DNA of 64,000 nt from Punica granatum (taxonomy: Eukaryota; Streptophyta; Magnoliopsida; Myrtales; Lythraceae): NCBI RefSeq assembly GCF_007655135.1, contig NC_045128.1:41739885-41803884 (forward strand), given 5' to 3'. The first letter of the stretch is position 1; every line of letters starts with the position of its first letter. The position numbers and the translations under genes were made by a program. The notes below the pieces were generated by a model. It did not search any database and was not told the DNA's origin. It saw nothing but the letters and a program-made list of their open reading frames with translations. Positions 1 to 12,459 of the stretch are shown one piece after another.

Positions 1-141
1 TTGATGTACTTAGTTCCACTTCGGAGAAAAGGCGACGGCCGCCATCTGTTGGATGTCAAAACACCGCCGGAGATGGAGAGGAAGCGGCGGGTTGCGATCA
101 TGGAAGGGCTGCTTCAGAGGAACCGTCACCGGAAGCATTGA
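1..141 (+). CDS. possible 3' coding end of an unidentified gene (partial)
   Basis: Frame 1 is open from the window edge to a TGA at 139-141. It encodes a basic tail that includes PEMERKRRVAIMEGLLQRN. The stretch is clearly GC-richer than the AT-rich DNA that follows, which fits a terminal coding exon followed by a 3' UTR. The family is not recognised. A second frame is also open here, so the reading frame is not certain, and the rest of the gene would lie outside the window. Confidence 0.3.
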   Translation: MMYLVPLRRKGDGRHLLDVKTPPEMERKRRVAIMEGLLQRNRHRKH

Positions 142-1184
142 AATCTGAACTCTCAAACGGAAAGTGTGGTGTAATTTTGTGAAATTGCAATTGCTCCCCT
201 CTACTTTTTGTAGTCACACTTCTTGCATGCCTTATCCTTTTCTTTCTAATTTTTGAGTAAGGGATTTTGGCGTATGTCAGATGCATCATGTAAATTACAT
301 CTGCATGTACCCTCACAAGATAGAATTTCATACGCCTTACTGGGTACAAACTCGTTTGTATATGTCGAGGTATATAACTCGTGCATGCTAGAAAAGTTGT
401 TTTGAGTTGTTTTAAACCTCTCTTGTTGAGAATAATTTACAAGTAAGATGGTGAAAATTTTGGTTTAACTCGGTGAGTTGAAGTCAGCATGACAAAGCCC
501 GCGAGAAAACTAATGGAAAGCCCGTGAACTCATACGCTCCACTCTTCAATGTCAAACATGGCGCATCACATTATATTCGGCGATAATTAGCTCCTTATTA
601 TTTAGTTGATTTAATTTTAATAAAAATATCGTTATATACACCATAGTTTCTAAATATATTATAAGCTTCGCTTTGCGCAAGCGGATAAGGTCAGGCCCGG
701 TCACCAAACTTGTCCAATGTGTTGCTTTGCTTATTATATGTAGTCGGTTGAGACTTGAAGGCACACCTCCTCAAATTTTGCCGAAGTTGGTGACCAAAAA
801 CAGATCTATTAAATAAATATTTTTATTTATCCTCCTTTTGGGAATGGAAACTTGAAACCACATGTGGGTTAAGTCTATGTATAATGAAGAAGAAGATGAA
901 GAAAAAGTTCGGGGATTGAAGAGGATTAAATTATTAAAGATTGAAAAAGCAAAAGAAAAGGATAAAAAAGAAGAGAATTGTAAAAAGAGAAAAAGGTGTG
1001 CATGCACTGAGCAGGCTGATTAAGTTATTATGCAATTGACCAATAAAGTTTTCATCTTTTCATTTTTGCCTCGTCTTTCTCCATCTTTTGATGTATCAAT
1101 CATCGATTTTCGATTATATTAACGAAAAAGAACATTTTAAGCAAGATATTGAATTCGAATATTGAGATAAATTCATTTTCTTAA
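142..1184. other. intergenic, no gene seen
   Basis: AT-rich DNA with only short chance ORFs. No domain, splice pattern or RNA gene was recognised. It ends at the putative target-site duplication of the following inverted-repeat element. Confidence 0.5.
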
Positions 1185-1189
1185 ATTAA

Positions 1190-1345
1190 AAAAAAGTAGT
1201 TTGCCCCCTGAACTTTGAAAGTATAAAAGTTTATCCCCTAACTTTTTAAAAGTTACACATTACCTTCCACCTCTATGGAAAATAGGCGCTTTGCCCCTCA
1301 ATTAAAATTCCGGTCAAATCATTTATAATAATAATAATAATAATA
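1190..1345 (+). repeat. left terminal inverted repeat of the MULE-like element
   Basis: Pairs with the reverse complement of about 3898-4074. The outer part carries a TTTGCCCC tract, the middle TTTTAAAAGTTACACATTAC, and the inner end a (ATA)n run. Several small indels separate the two arms, so the insertion is not recent. Confidence 0.65.
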
Positions 1346-1704
1346 ACATCAACTAAAAAAAGAAGAAAGAAATCGGAGTTGGGGTGGGGGAGGCCCATCG
1401 ATCACCCCAACCCCTAATTGGCGTCATCGACTGGCACAGAATTCGCTGGCAATATCGATATGGGAGGTGGGGTGGCTGGCGGGTGCTCCCCTGTCCCCGA
1501 TTACGGAAATCTCGACGAAATTAGCGTTTCAGAGATAACCCTCGGCGACATCGATCGGGGGATGGGGTGGCCGACGGGCCTCGTCTGGTGTTGTGTCTGT
1601 GCCTGTAGGATCACTTGTCAAGCCCCCATCAAGCTGCCTTGTACCGTCCCTCTAATAGCATCCCAAATTACTTATATTGTGAGCACAACCTCCAAGTGAA
1701 TGAA

Positions 1705-3897
1705 ATCATTCCTTGCTTTCCAGAATGTAATACATATAGGCCTGGAAGGCAATTCTAAGGATAACTACAAGAGTACTCTTCCTCTTGAATTTAACAGTAG
1801 CCCATTCAACTTCAGATCTCTAGGCCCCAACTTCTCTATGTTGTCCAGCTGCATTCAACACCCTCTCCCAATCTCTCTTAGTGAAAGGACAGGGAAAAAA
1901 TATATGGTCCCTTGTCTCCTTCTCGACCTTGCAGAAAACACAAGATTCATCAATGCCATGGAACCATTGAGCCATTCTGTCCTTAGTTGCGAGCTTGCTA
2001 TCCAAACTATAAAGGAATGCCTCGGCACACATGAGTGAAACCAGACTAACTTGTACCATCTCACCCTGCTGCCTTGTTTCTCAATGCTTCCCAAGAACTT
2101 GCAAGGGAAAAACCTTCCTTATGATCTGTAACCCAGATAATTCTATCATCGACTCCTTCTGTCAAAGTGAGATTAATTATCTCAGCAGATAAGCACAGTC
2201 CCCTTTGATGCCTAACCCTGCCAAGCTCATAGACAAACTTAGCAACAGTGAATTGTATTTGATGTTTGCTCCTGCATCCCCCAAAATGGTTGATAAGAGG
2301 GCAAAGGCTGCACCAGTTGTCGAACCAGTAGAAAACAGACTTTCCATTCTTCACATCTTGCCTGATAAGAGGATATGCACAGTCCCTCAATTGTAACAAC
2401 TTCCTCCTAGCGTATGAACAATCAGTAAGGGCTTCGAGAGAGCAAAAGCTCCTGCCTTTGATGAGGTAAGCCTTGACCTAGGCGATCCATAAAAGACCCA
2501 GCTATGTTGAATAACAGCCATAAGTACCTGAGGCTGCAAGCCTTGCTCCAGACCACAGCTTCCTTAATTCCCAGGCCTCCCTCTTTTTTAGGAAGACAAA
2601 CAATTTTCCAATCCACTTTAGCCCCTTGTGCTCCATTGCTTCTTCCTCTCTATCAGAAAGCCTTACATCTTTTCTCCACTTCCTTCAAAACCTTTTCGGG
2701 TAGAGTGAATGCAGTGCACCAGAAGTTAAGAGGGGACTGAATAACCGAAGTTACTAGTTGTAGCCTCCCAGCATAAGAAAGTTTTTTGACAACCCATCCC
2801 TCTATTCTGCTGGTAATCTTCTCAATGACCGGTTTGCATTCTCTATCTGATAGTCTTCCAGGGATAAGAAGGAACCCCAAGTACCTTACAGGCAGGCACT
2901 CTCCCTAAAACCACTCAGCTGCAAAATCTGTCTTTTAACTCCAGGATCAACCCCAGCACAGAAAATCTCAGTTTTCCTTGGATTCAACTTAAGTCCAGAC
3001 ATAGTATAAAATGCATTAAAATTGCTCAAAATTGTTTTGATAGAATGGACATCACATCTCGAGAATATCGTAAGATCATCAACAAATCCCAAGTGCGTAA
3101 GTTGGAGTTTAGAGCATTTGAGAGCAGGTGAACTGAGAAGCTTTGAGAGCACCTATATGGCCATGACAAACTGGCATGGTGAGAGGGGATCCCCCTGTCT
3201 AAGACCTTTTCTTCCCTCAAAATAGCCATGCAATTCACCATTAATGACCTCGGAGAATCTTGGACCACAAGCAGGCAAAAACCCAGTCAGAGAACCTCTC
3301 AGGCTTGAAATATATTCATAAGAAATCTCCAGTCAACGGAATCAAAAGCCTTCATTACATTAGCCTTTATAGTGCATCTAGATGAAATTCTTCTTCTCCA
3401 TACCCTTTGACCAATTCACATGCCAATAATAAGTTGTCACCAATACTGCGTCCTTCCACGAAAGCACATTAGCTTGGAGAAATGAAGTCTGGAAGAAAAG
3501 ACTTTAACCTGTTAGAGAGTACATTGGTGCTGCATTTGTACACCACATTGCAGCAAGAGATAGGCCGAAATTTAGTCATCCTCGTAGGATTTGGAATTTT
3601 TGGAACCAGCATGATGCAAGTATTATTGGTCTCCCCTAGCAGCTTAGCAGAGTGGAAGAAATGGAGCACAGCTTAAGTAAAGTCCTTTCCGACTAAATCC
3701 TTCGAAGACATATAAAAGTGAGAGCCAAAACCATCGAGGCCAGGGGCCCTATCCCCATCCATTGTCCATAGTGCAGCTTTCACTTCCTCAGGTGTAACGG
3801 GAGCAGCTAGCACAGAGCAGGTGTCCTCAGGAATGTAGTTCGGAAAATCTTTTAATTCACCGATATTTCCTCCTGTAACTTCAGGATTAACTTTTCC
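1705..3897 (-). pseudogene. LINE (non-LTR retrotransposon) ORF2 reverse transcriptase remnant
   Basis: Read on the minus strand from 3897 downward, consecutive frames give the plant LINE reverse transcriptase signature: RAPGLDGFGSHFY (near 3750-3710), FRPISCCNVVYK (near 3580-3540), [14 protein letters not shown] (near 3215-3175) and the catalytic GFVDDLTIF with its Asp pair near 3080. Downstream come the connection region (SYAGRLQLV near 2780) and a zf-RVT type Cys/His segment (SCVFCKVEKETRDHIFFPC near 1950). The frame breaks many times by stops and frameshifts, so no protein can be made. No endonuclease domain or poly(A) tail was seen. It lies entirely between the MULE-like inverted repeats, so it was either captured by, or inserted into, that element. 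Confidence 0.85.
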
Positions 3898-4074
3898 CAT
3901 CATTAATATTATATTATTATTATTATAAATGATTTCATCGGAATTTGACCACAATTTTAACCGAGGGAGCAAAACGCCTATTTCCCGTAGAGGTTGGTGA
4001 GTAATGTGCAACTTTTAAAAGGTCATGGGGCAAATCTTTAGCACTCTAAAAGCTCGGTGGTGCTTTTTCCTCTA
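3898..4074 (-). repeat. right terminal inverted repeat of the MULE-like element
   Basis: Reverse complement matches about 1190-1345. It shares the (ATA)n inner end, the AAATAGGCG block, TTTTAAAAGTTGCACATTAC and the TTTGCCCC tract, and is followed by the TTTCTTAA flank at 4075-4082. Confidence 0.65.
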
Positions 4075-4565
4075 TTTCTTAATGGGCTCGGCTCAAACTG
4101 ATGAACTATTTGGGATTCATTGTGGTTCCGTACTTTGGCACATACCAAAAAAAAAAACTAGAAAGGGACGAAGAAAAGCACGCTAGAACGATTGTGCTTT
4201 TTATGTATAATATAAAAGCTGCAGAAAGACGACATTCTCTTTTCATCTGTCCATGCATTTCCTCGGCATGTCTTTTGCATGGGATAATATTGCTTTTGGT
4301 TTAGTAGTACTTCCTAAATCACGATATCTGTCGTAGATCAGAACAGATCACGATGATATAAATCAAATCACTCATGAATTCGGTCCAAAGAGAGCATTAC
4401 ATCCTTTTTTCCCCCCTCCTTTTTTCCAATTCGTAAGAGTAGCTCTTCATTCAAATTGAAATACTGAATTCAATGCAACCGGGCTTATTGTAAAATTAAA
4501 GGCACACGGGCCAGGGAGGAAAAAAAAAAAAGCACTGAAATTAGCATCACATCTTTGTTAGTTAT

Positions 4566-5237
4566 TGTTGAGTATGTCTCGTATTCAATGGAAAACCCGA
4601 AGACCGAATGAAAGATCGACCGAAGACAAGGATGAGGTTCAGCAGTTTGTGCCGCAGCACTTCAAGAGTACAGAATTTTGAGCACTTTGTGAGTGCCGCA
4701 GTTCAGAACAGGATGCTGTGGCACTGTTCGCTGAGCGAAATTTTTGCATGCGAGATTTTATTTCTATTTTGGTGCAATTTTGTTGCAACTCATAATCCAT
4801 TCAAATGAGAAATTTTTCTAGGTGGTTTAGGGATATTTTGGATATATTCTAGAGGATATTTTGAGTCTTGAATCTATAAATACAGGATGAGCCTTGTAAG
4901 TCGATATCGGCTGTGAGATTGAGAAATCACATGTAATCCTTTTGGGAGTTCTCGAGTTAACTCTCTTGGAGTCTCTAGGATTCATAGAGTGAGAGAGTAG
5001 TGAGAATTGAGAAGGTTGTGAGGCTATTCTCGGGTTGAATCTTGTAATAGGGGACTGGAAAACACGAGAGTGATCTCAATATTGTAATCTCCAGTTTATT
5101 GATCTAGAGGAATCTTCTACTTTGTCCGTAGATGTTTCTCTCACTCTAAGGGTTTTACCATGTATATTTCGGTGTTTATTATCCTTACTTCTCCGTTTAA
5201 TTCCTCTAATTCAGCATCTTTTCAAAACAATTACACG
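4566..5237 (+). repeat. solo LTR of a Ty1/copia-type retrotransposon (putative)
   Basis: Begins TGTTGAGTATGTC, a typical copia LTR start. It contains a TATAAATA box near 4877, followed by the usual leader-like sequence with repeated 'gagagtgag' and 'cacgagagtgatc' blocks. It closes with the characteristic 'ggaatcttctactttgtccg' to 'aagggttttaccatg' region before ending near TTTCAAAACA. No second LTR, primer-binding site, gag or pol follows, so it is read as a solo LTR. No clean 5-bp target duplication was found, so the 3' boundary is approximate. Confidence 0.6.
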
Positions 5238-8200
5238 TATAGATATATATCATATATGATATATCCACATCAAACCCTTTTCTGCGGATGGTCAAACACT
5301 AGCTAAAGCTGATGCATCTCTTAAACATAATATAATGGAATGGTAACCTGAATGAGAATCAATTGGGACAGGTATATACTGGACAACGATTTGCACTAAA
5401 AATGGCAATGAGTACTCTCCACTTGATACTATAAAATACAAATGACAGCATGATCAATTGACAATTGCTGATTCTGCGGAATCATGAGTTTGATGGCTAC
5501 GCGAGTATATGCTATACTTTTCCCAGTATAACACGAGTTGAATATGTTTGACGATATTCGGGGTGCTTCTTATAAAGTTTGATGCATGTTCAGCAGGGCC
5601 AGAATTCTTAGTTAAGCTTATGGGCTTTTGATTTAACTAGTCCAATCTTCATTATATAGACAGGGCAGCCCAATATCGACCTACACACTATACCGTAGAT
5701 TTGGTATACCACAATACCAGGAAGGAGCCCCGCGATGTTGAGGGTCTTCAAAAAATAACATTGTTATATGATCGAAATGTGAGAAAATATATTAGTAATA
5801 TTAAAAAGAAATTATTAACAAATTAATATAGCTTAATTTATATTAAAATAGATAGAATAGTCTAATTTATTAAAAATGTAACAGCATGACAGTCGTCTAA
5901 GTAAACAACGGTTTTAGTTTATTTATGAGATAAGATAAGATTATTAGGATATACGAAGGACCTTGACGAAAGCAGATAATCTCATTTGATTGCAAACATT
6001 TACGAGCGTATGGGATACAAGTAAGTCGGCCTTTCCAAGGTTCCTGTGCAGGTGCCATGGGCGATATATATGCATATATACCCATTTTTTTACTACATCG
6101 ATCAATCCATAATTAATTATACTAGACGTTTCATTAATTTGTCATTGTCGACAAGGATGGATCCCCGCGACACCCCCTTCGACACGGAAAAAATTACAAA
6201 TTTTTTATATATCTTAGCAATTTTGATTTTTTTTTTGTGTGAAATTGTTACATTTGCCCCCTTAACTTTACTAATTTACTTTTTCTTTGCCTTCTCTTTA
6301 ATTTGGCCCCCTTAAATTGAATTTCTAGAACCGTCCTTGGTTGTCGATGTGCATCGGTCCCAGCAGTCTGCGTATAAGTTGATCCGACTTTTCAACATAT
6401 AAAAAAGTGGGCCGTAGCTGGTGCGCTTGGATTGTGGATTGATCGATAACAAAGCATTAATATTATACATATCAGAGGTTCTAAGGTCAAGTCACTTGAC
6501 CTTAAGTCATATTTTGTCCTTTGTTTGGAATACGATACAGCGTCGAATAAATATGTCCAATTGAGGGACAAACACATTTACTAATAAGAGATTGTGGATG
6601 ATCGTGTGTATGATATATACTATATGCTTTTGGCAGGCATGTTATGATTGGAGGAGAAAAATGAAATGCAAAAATATTCTCCTCTGTGTTCGCCGAAAAA
6701 AAAAATTCTCCAGTGTTGAATTTTCATTTTAACGTGTTCAATATCTGAAAACTCAACAGACCTTTATTAAACAAGTACAAATTGAATCGCTCTATTAAAA
6801 AGTAAAACTCTTTTAATTATGATTTTTACTTAATGAAAATAAATCCTGAATTATATGAATCAATCCAATATTAGTCGGTTGAATTTTAACTTGATTGGAA
6901 TTAACAGTCAAAGAGAGCTCTAACTCATATATATATATATATATATGCGTAAAAATACTATCAGTGTCTATTCAATCTCGAGATCTAAAGATTGGATTAG
7001 ATTTTTTTAACTTGGTAGATTCCTCCCTTGCCAAGCAAGGAATGGAATAACCAAAATACAAGGTGCGGGCGTACTTCGTAAGGTTAACATGTAAATGATC
7101 CGACAGGGATCGACAGAGACAGAGACAGAGACGAGCAACAATGAAATGGAATTTGGAGCTTTGAGGGAATGGACTGACACATCATCATGTTACAGCTCGA
7201 CTCCAGCCAGCTTTTGATGATTTGATTGAAGGCCTTCATTTTTTTCCATGGAGGCCGTTCCTGTCTTCTTCTTCTCCTGCTTCTAATCCTTAGAACCTCT
7301 GTCTCGGACTGTGTCCACCCCGACAATGATAGGCCGAGGTGGTAACAGTTTTGGCTCATTATGGACTTCCATTCCAGTGAAGAGTGGTTCGCTTCCGCTT
7401 CGTATGCGAAAATAGAATGGAAATCGTTTAGTAGGGGAATGGAATCGAATAAAATGAAAATAAATTGATTTTATATAGAAAAATATAATAATATTGAATT
7501 AAAAAATGTAATTTTCTTTAATAATCGGCGCAAAATGAATGAATATAATTATATACTTTCTTTTTTCAATTATAAAAGAGATCAATAACTTAATATAATT
7601 AAAAAAATTAAATAATTAATAAAGAGATACGAATAGTCTCACTAGGTACTGAATCTGTGATCTCATGGTCAACCTATGAGAGGACTTGCATCGCAACACT
7701 ATTCTCTCTTTTGACAGTTATATACATTCTTAGATATATGAATTAATAGAACATATATGATGGTTCGCAATATATAATATGAAATGAGGAAATGATCATT
7801 TCCTTTTATGATTGAGTGCCTTTCCCATCTCAAGACACTAATAAGAAAATATAATGTAATAAAAAAATGAGCATTTTATTATATTCTATTCTCACGTACC
7901 AAACGATACTTTTCCCTAATTTTGCCAATTTGATCATCTTCACGATCATAATACGATGGACACAGCCCCCCAGTCCCCAAAAGGTCTTTTTATCACGTGA
8001 TACAACTAAAAATTCATATTTATTTATTACTGAATTGACTTTTATTTTGGGAATATTTATTTTATTATTATTACACCCACAATTCTGAGCTTCATGATCA
8101 ATCCGAAATCTGGGAGTTTGCCAAATCATCTGTACGATAATCCAAAAGAACATCTACAGTTGTCCACGTGCATGCTTCAACGTTTTGATTTTTGCATCAA

Positions 8201-9190
8201 ATATCTATTATCGACACCCATCTGACATCAGAAGTCGACATATATTTCGCATAATTTCATATGATCTTGAGCAGACATTGTTATCGACGAGAAAAAGGAT
8301 GCTTGATATTTTGACCCGTTGAATCGTAGGCCCTCGTTGCCATGTCTATTATATTTAATGCATTTTCGACGAGCCAAAATTATAATAAATACATCTTTAT
8401 TTTTCTCACGAAACAAATATCTAGACATCAAACAAACACTATAACATTCCGTAGTCGTATAATGACGATTACAATTGTTGTACATAAATTCGGATAAGTG
8501 AATCCAGCCAACATTAAGAAACCTCCAATAAGTCCGCTTCATATCCAATCCAATCAACTTATACCATTTTTCTCTTTATGTATAGCTTCAAAAGTTCATT
8601 ATGAATTAATAAAATAATGTATCAAATTACCCGATTGGAGATAAGAGATCCATGCGTTAACAGCCAAAAATAGTGGTCAAAATGAGTTTTCGATAGTTTT
8701 AAGAATGAATGATATCTTATATATCTTTAGCAAGTGAACTCGAGCCAATTAAACTACCGACTTATATCACTGTACTTGTCCTAAAACGCACTAAAAATCG
8801 CGCCTAAAATGTCTTCAATTCAAATGAAAAATAAGTGTCACTGCCCTAAATACGTACATTAAGACTGAGCCGAATCCTTATCCCATTCGTATGATGATTA
8901 ATTAGTACTAAACATATTCTTTTATGATAAATTAATTAATAACTAATTATAAATTATAAATTGTAAAATAATATAAAAGAAAAAAGAAAAAGCGACTGAT
9001 AAAAGTTTTGTTTATCAAAGGAAGGAAGCGTGACGGAGGAGACTTAAGGGGGACCTCACACTCACCTTCTCACTTTCTCTCCCGGGTGACGGAGAAGACG
9101 TAATTCCATCCATCGGTTCTCCCACCGGTCAACTCACCCCTCCCGCATTTGTCTCTGTTCGACCCTCCCTCCTGCTCCGCCGTCTCCGGA
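5238..9190. other. intergenic with degraded repeats; promoter of the USP gene at its right end
   Basis: No gene was recognised. About 6180-6340 has the 'tttgccccc ttaa' text typical of worn plant repeats. A (TA)n microsatellite lies at about 6929-6947 and an (AGACAG)n run near 7107-7130. A 91-codon minus-strand ORF at 7084-7359 matches no known family. Base composition becomes CT-rich from about 9040, consistent with the 5' leader of the downstream gene. Confidence 0.5.
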
Positions 9191-10942
9191 ATGAATACCT
9201 CGGAACAGGACCGCCCTCTCCCCAATCCCCCGCCCACTGTCCGCCTGCAGCCGCCCTCCCCGTGCCTCCCCATGATCACTAACCCGACCTCCGGTGCCCA
9301 GCGCAAGGTTGCTATCGCCGTTGATCTGAGCGACGAGAGCGCCTACGCCGTCCGCTGGTCCGTCCAGAACTACCTCCGCCCCGGCGACGCGGTGATCCTC
9401 CTCCACGTCCGCCCCACTTCCGTCCTATACGGCGCCGATTGGGGCGCCGTACAAAAACAGCAGGCCGGGGACGACCGGTCGGATGAGCAGGTCGAGTCCG
9501 ACTTCGACGATCTCACCGCCTCGAAGGCCAAGGACCTGGCGCAGCCGCTGGTTGAGGCTCAGGTGCCGTACAAGATCCACATCCTGAAGGACCACGACCT
9601 GAAGGAGAGGCTGTGCTTGGAGGTGGAGAGGTTAGGGCTCAGTGCGATGATAATGGGGAGCAGGGGGTTCGGTGCGGCCAGGACCAGGAGGAAGAGTAAG
9701 CTGGGGAAACTTGGGACAGTCAGTGATTACTGTGTGCAACACTGTGTCTGTCCAGTTGTGGTGGTACGGTATCCTGACGACAAGGAAGGCAACGGCAGCG
9801 TCAGTGGTTGTGGGGCTGAGGATGGAGGAAAGGAGGCTGAGCTTCATCCCGTGCCAGAGGAGGACGACCAGGAGTATCACGACGTCACCGATGAATACAA
9901 AGGTTTGACTTTGACCTGCCCTGCGTTTTCCTCGTAATAAAGTTGTGCCATTTGAATTCTTCACACCGGCTGACCTGACGAAAGACAATATGGAGGTTTG
10001 TTTTATGTCCGTCCTTATTTCTTCAAAGCATTTTTTGGAAGTTTGTAATGCCGTCCAGTTGCGGAGTTTTACTCTATGCTCGAAACCAAGTATGGTACGG
10101 GGCCACGATTTTTCGGTGTGACTTTATGAAGTTCGTTTCCCATCTCGGGTTTGAGAGTATAGTGTTGCTGGTAAAGGCTATGGTGATCGGCAAGAAGTTC
10201 CTATTTGGAAAACTGAAAGACTCGAGAGCTAGGGGACGGAACTTGCCCTGTTTAAATCTGATGAGTTAGTGCTTTTATCCCTTTCACCATGTAGGAGCTT
10301 GGAATTGGACTGGTAATTATACCATCAATCTAGTGAAGTTTGCCATGGAAAATACAACATTATGTTACCCCAACCGTTTTGATAGATTAATGTTTGAACC
10401 TAAGCCAGATGTATGTGAGTAGGAGGTGGCAACACAATCTGAGATGGAGAAGCTTGGGTTGGTTCTGCTTGTTTCTCTCCAACTAATTTGTTTTCCAGCT
10501 TGATCCGAATTATCTGCATCTTGATTTTGAATATGAATTGTGGTGGATGTGGACTTTGGAATTTGGGTCCATTGCTTAATTTTCGTTTGTGATGTTCTGT
10601 TTGTTTGAGTTGATTTTTGTTTAACATGTCTGATAGCTTAAATATTTGAGGTGGTACTGGAAAATCCATGATTCATATCTTAGAAGCTTTGATGGTGGAT
10701 GCCATTTTGTTCATCATTGTTGTGACTTGTGATCATTTAACAGCATTTAATTGCAATCTATCTCATAGAGGGAGCATCTTCCCTGTTAAATGTCGGTGGC
10801 TTTACTACATGTCTGTGATTGATGATATCTCGCAATTGCAAGTTTGAGAATGTCCTCGGGTACTTCAATTTTGCTCTTCAAACATCAAAACTCTAACTTA
10901 AGTTTCCTATCACTCCTTTTTCTTCGGCTTCCAGATGCTTGA
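9191..10942 (+). CDS. universal stress protein, PHOS32/PHOS34 type
   Basis: Join 9191-9902 and 10935-10942; 239 residues. A UspA domain occupies about residues 37-195, beginning QRKVAIAVDLSDES, with an ATP-binding loop MGSRGFGAARTRR and the closing strand CPVVVVRYP. USPs of this class bind adenine nucleotides and act as stress-responsive soluble proteins. The N-terminus has a Ser23-Pro24 site in the position where PHOS32 is phosphorylated by MAP kinases (family knowledge). The first ATG after the upstream leader is used; the frame is open further up only through non-ATG codons. The last coding exon is tiny: AAA-G then GT at 9903, and after TTCCAG at 10934 the sequence AT-GCT-TGA, giving a C-terminal Asp-Ala. 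Without splicing the frame would run on to 9937. The acidic tail (EEDDQEYHDVTDEYK) is usual for this subgroup. The likely Arabidopsis counterparts are At5g54430/At4g27320. Confidence 0.9.
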
Positions 10943-11765
10943 GGAACACGTGATTCTTCGACCTTTGCCACGGATCAGGTGATGCTTCGTTTGCTTCTTT
11001 CATCGGCCATACTATCAGTATCAATCTTATATTGTGATCGTAGGTCTTTTGATAAGATGCAAGCATTTAAGAAACTGAAGCATGTCATTCTGCTGTTTTC
11101 TATTTTCATTTTGGGTTTTGTTGGCATATTCATTTGTCTATGTGGGGGAACAACAAAACGAAACGTTGATTTTCCTTTTCCATTCGTTTTCTTTTCCTTA
11201 TGCATGAATCAGCATCGACAGATTAATCAAACATTGTAAATATTTGTTGAGAACAGAGTCAATTTTTCTTGGAGAAAGTTTGTCTTGAAAATATGTTTTG
11301 CAGATTTCAGAAGCAATTGTCTAGGAACACTATCCTAGTGATAACCCTGTGAAAATGCTGTTTATTATAATCATTTGTGTTGAGATGCCTGTGTTAGCCT
11401 TGAGACCTCATTTGCCATTATTTTCTTGCATATTGTGATAATTCAAGTGTCCTTTCCCCCCATTGTGGAGCGAAGTTCAATCTCCTCATGCATTATCCTT
11501 GACATTGCAGAAAAATGATCCGGTCAAACACAGAATGGAAGGTTTGGAGAGATTGGAAAGGGTTTGATGGATGATCTTGTTTCTGGAATGGAGTTCAGAC
11601 TTGTAAATGAAAAGTTTCTATAAGGACTTGCAGGTCCACACCATTGTTCTAGTCTTGTCGATGTAATTTCCCTCTTCGGAATACCCAGAGATCCGATTAG
11701 ATAGATGATTTACTTGTATGGCCATAAGGTTTCTTAGGAGCACAACTTATGTACAAAAGTAAAAA
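10943..11765 (+). other. 3' UTR of the USP gene, probably with a further intron
   Basis: Non-coding sequence after the TGA. An AG acceptor at about 11510 (ttgacattgcag) suggests another spliced UTR segment, and an A-rich stretch with AATAAA-like words (aaaaataaaaaataaaagc) near 11760 could mark the 3' end. Inferred from sequence only. Confidence 0.4.
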
Positions 11766-11849
11766 TAAAAAATAAAAGCATTTGAAGCGACCGGTAATTT
11801 TGTTTGCGACTCCGAGAAAGGTTTGCTTTTAGAGCCATATCCACAGCAG

Positions 11850-12180
11850 AAGGGAATATAAAATATTTTTAAATTTTATTCTATTTTAACTCTACTTATC
11901 TTCAATTCAACGATATAATAATTATTTTTAAAATTTTTTTAATTACCATTCAATTTAATTTTTAATATTAAATTTTATCAACTATTCATTATTATTTTTA
12001 CAATTCAATAACACAATAATTACTTTCTTTTAACTATTCATTTTTTTAAAATTTTTTCTTGTAATTCAACAATACAATTATTACAATTTCAAATAAATAT
12101 AATTATTTATAATTGAAATGAAATCAAGTAAAATAGAGGTAAAAAAAATTTCATTTGTCAAATAAGTACTTTAGAGCAAA
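11850..12180. repeat. AT-rich MITE-like repeat, copy 1
   Basis: Shares 'ttttaactctactta', 'ttcaattcaa' and repeated 'ttttaactattcatt' blocks with the copy at 30700-31010. Termini are diverged; no clean target duplication was seen. Confidence 0.45.
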
Positions 12181-12459
12181 TTTTGAAATTTGTCTTAGAT
12201 TATGGGTTACTGTACCGTCTTTGCAAGTGGAGTGTTTCATCGGTTATCAAAAAGCAAATTGAATGACGACAGAACTGAATAACATACGAAGAGGAGAAAA
12301 TAAAATGAATGCATCAAAATCCAATCCAACATCAATAACCAGCATATTTGGGTCCCCGGAGGATCTCCTCCGACACAATACCCTTATTCATGAGCTTTTG
12401 CTCCAAAGAAAATATGGAAAATTGTCCATAAACCCAACGGATAGTATCAAACAATGAGT

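Larger units (their letters stand above)
1185..4074. mobile_element. Mutator-like (MULE) element with long inverted repeats enclosing LINE sequence
   Basis: About 150 bp at the left end (from about 1190) reappears as the reverse complement at the right end (about 3898-4074). Shared landmarks are the TTTTAAAAGTT.CACATTAC core, a 'cacctct..gg.aaataggcg' block, and a trinucleotide (ATA)n tract next to AAATCATTTATAAT. TTTCTTAA flanks both sides (1177-1184 and 4075-4082), an 8-bp match that may be a decayed 9-bp MULE target duplication. No transposase was seen, so the element is non-autonomous. The interior is mostly a dead LINE ORF2 on the minus strand plus a GC-rich unassigned stretch (about 1380-1700). 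Long TIRs and a TSD near 9 bp point to MULE; the exact termini are uncertain by a few bases because the left end is A-rich. Confidence 0.65.

Noticed and set aside
4380..4565. Possible second LTR or internal retrotransposon sequence next to the solo LTR
   Set aside because: No primer-binding site, polypurine tract or gag/pol coding sequence was found on either side.
7084..7359. 91-codon minus-strand ORF with an Arg-rich block
   Set aside because: No family recognised, and part is coded by an (AGACAG)n simple repeat.
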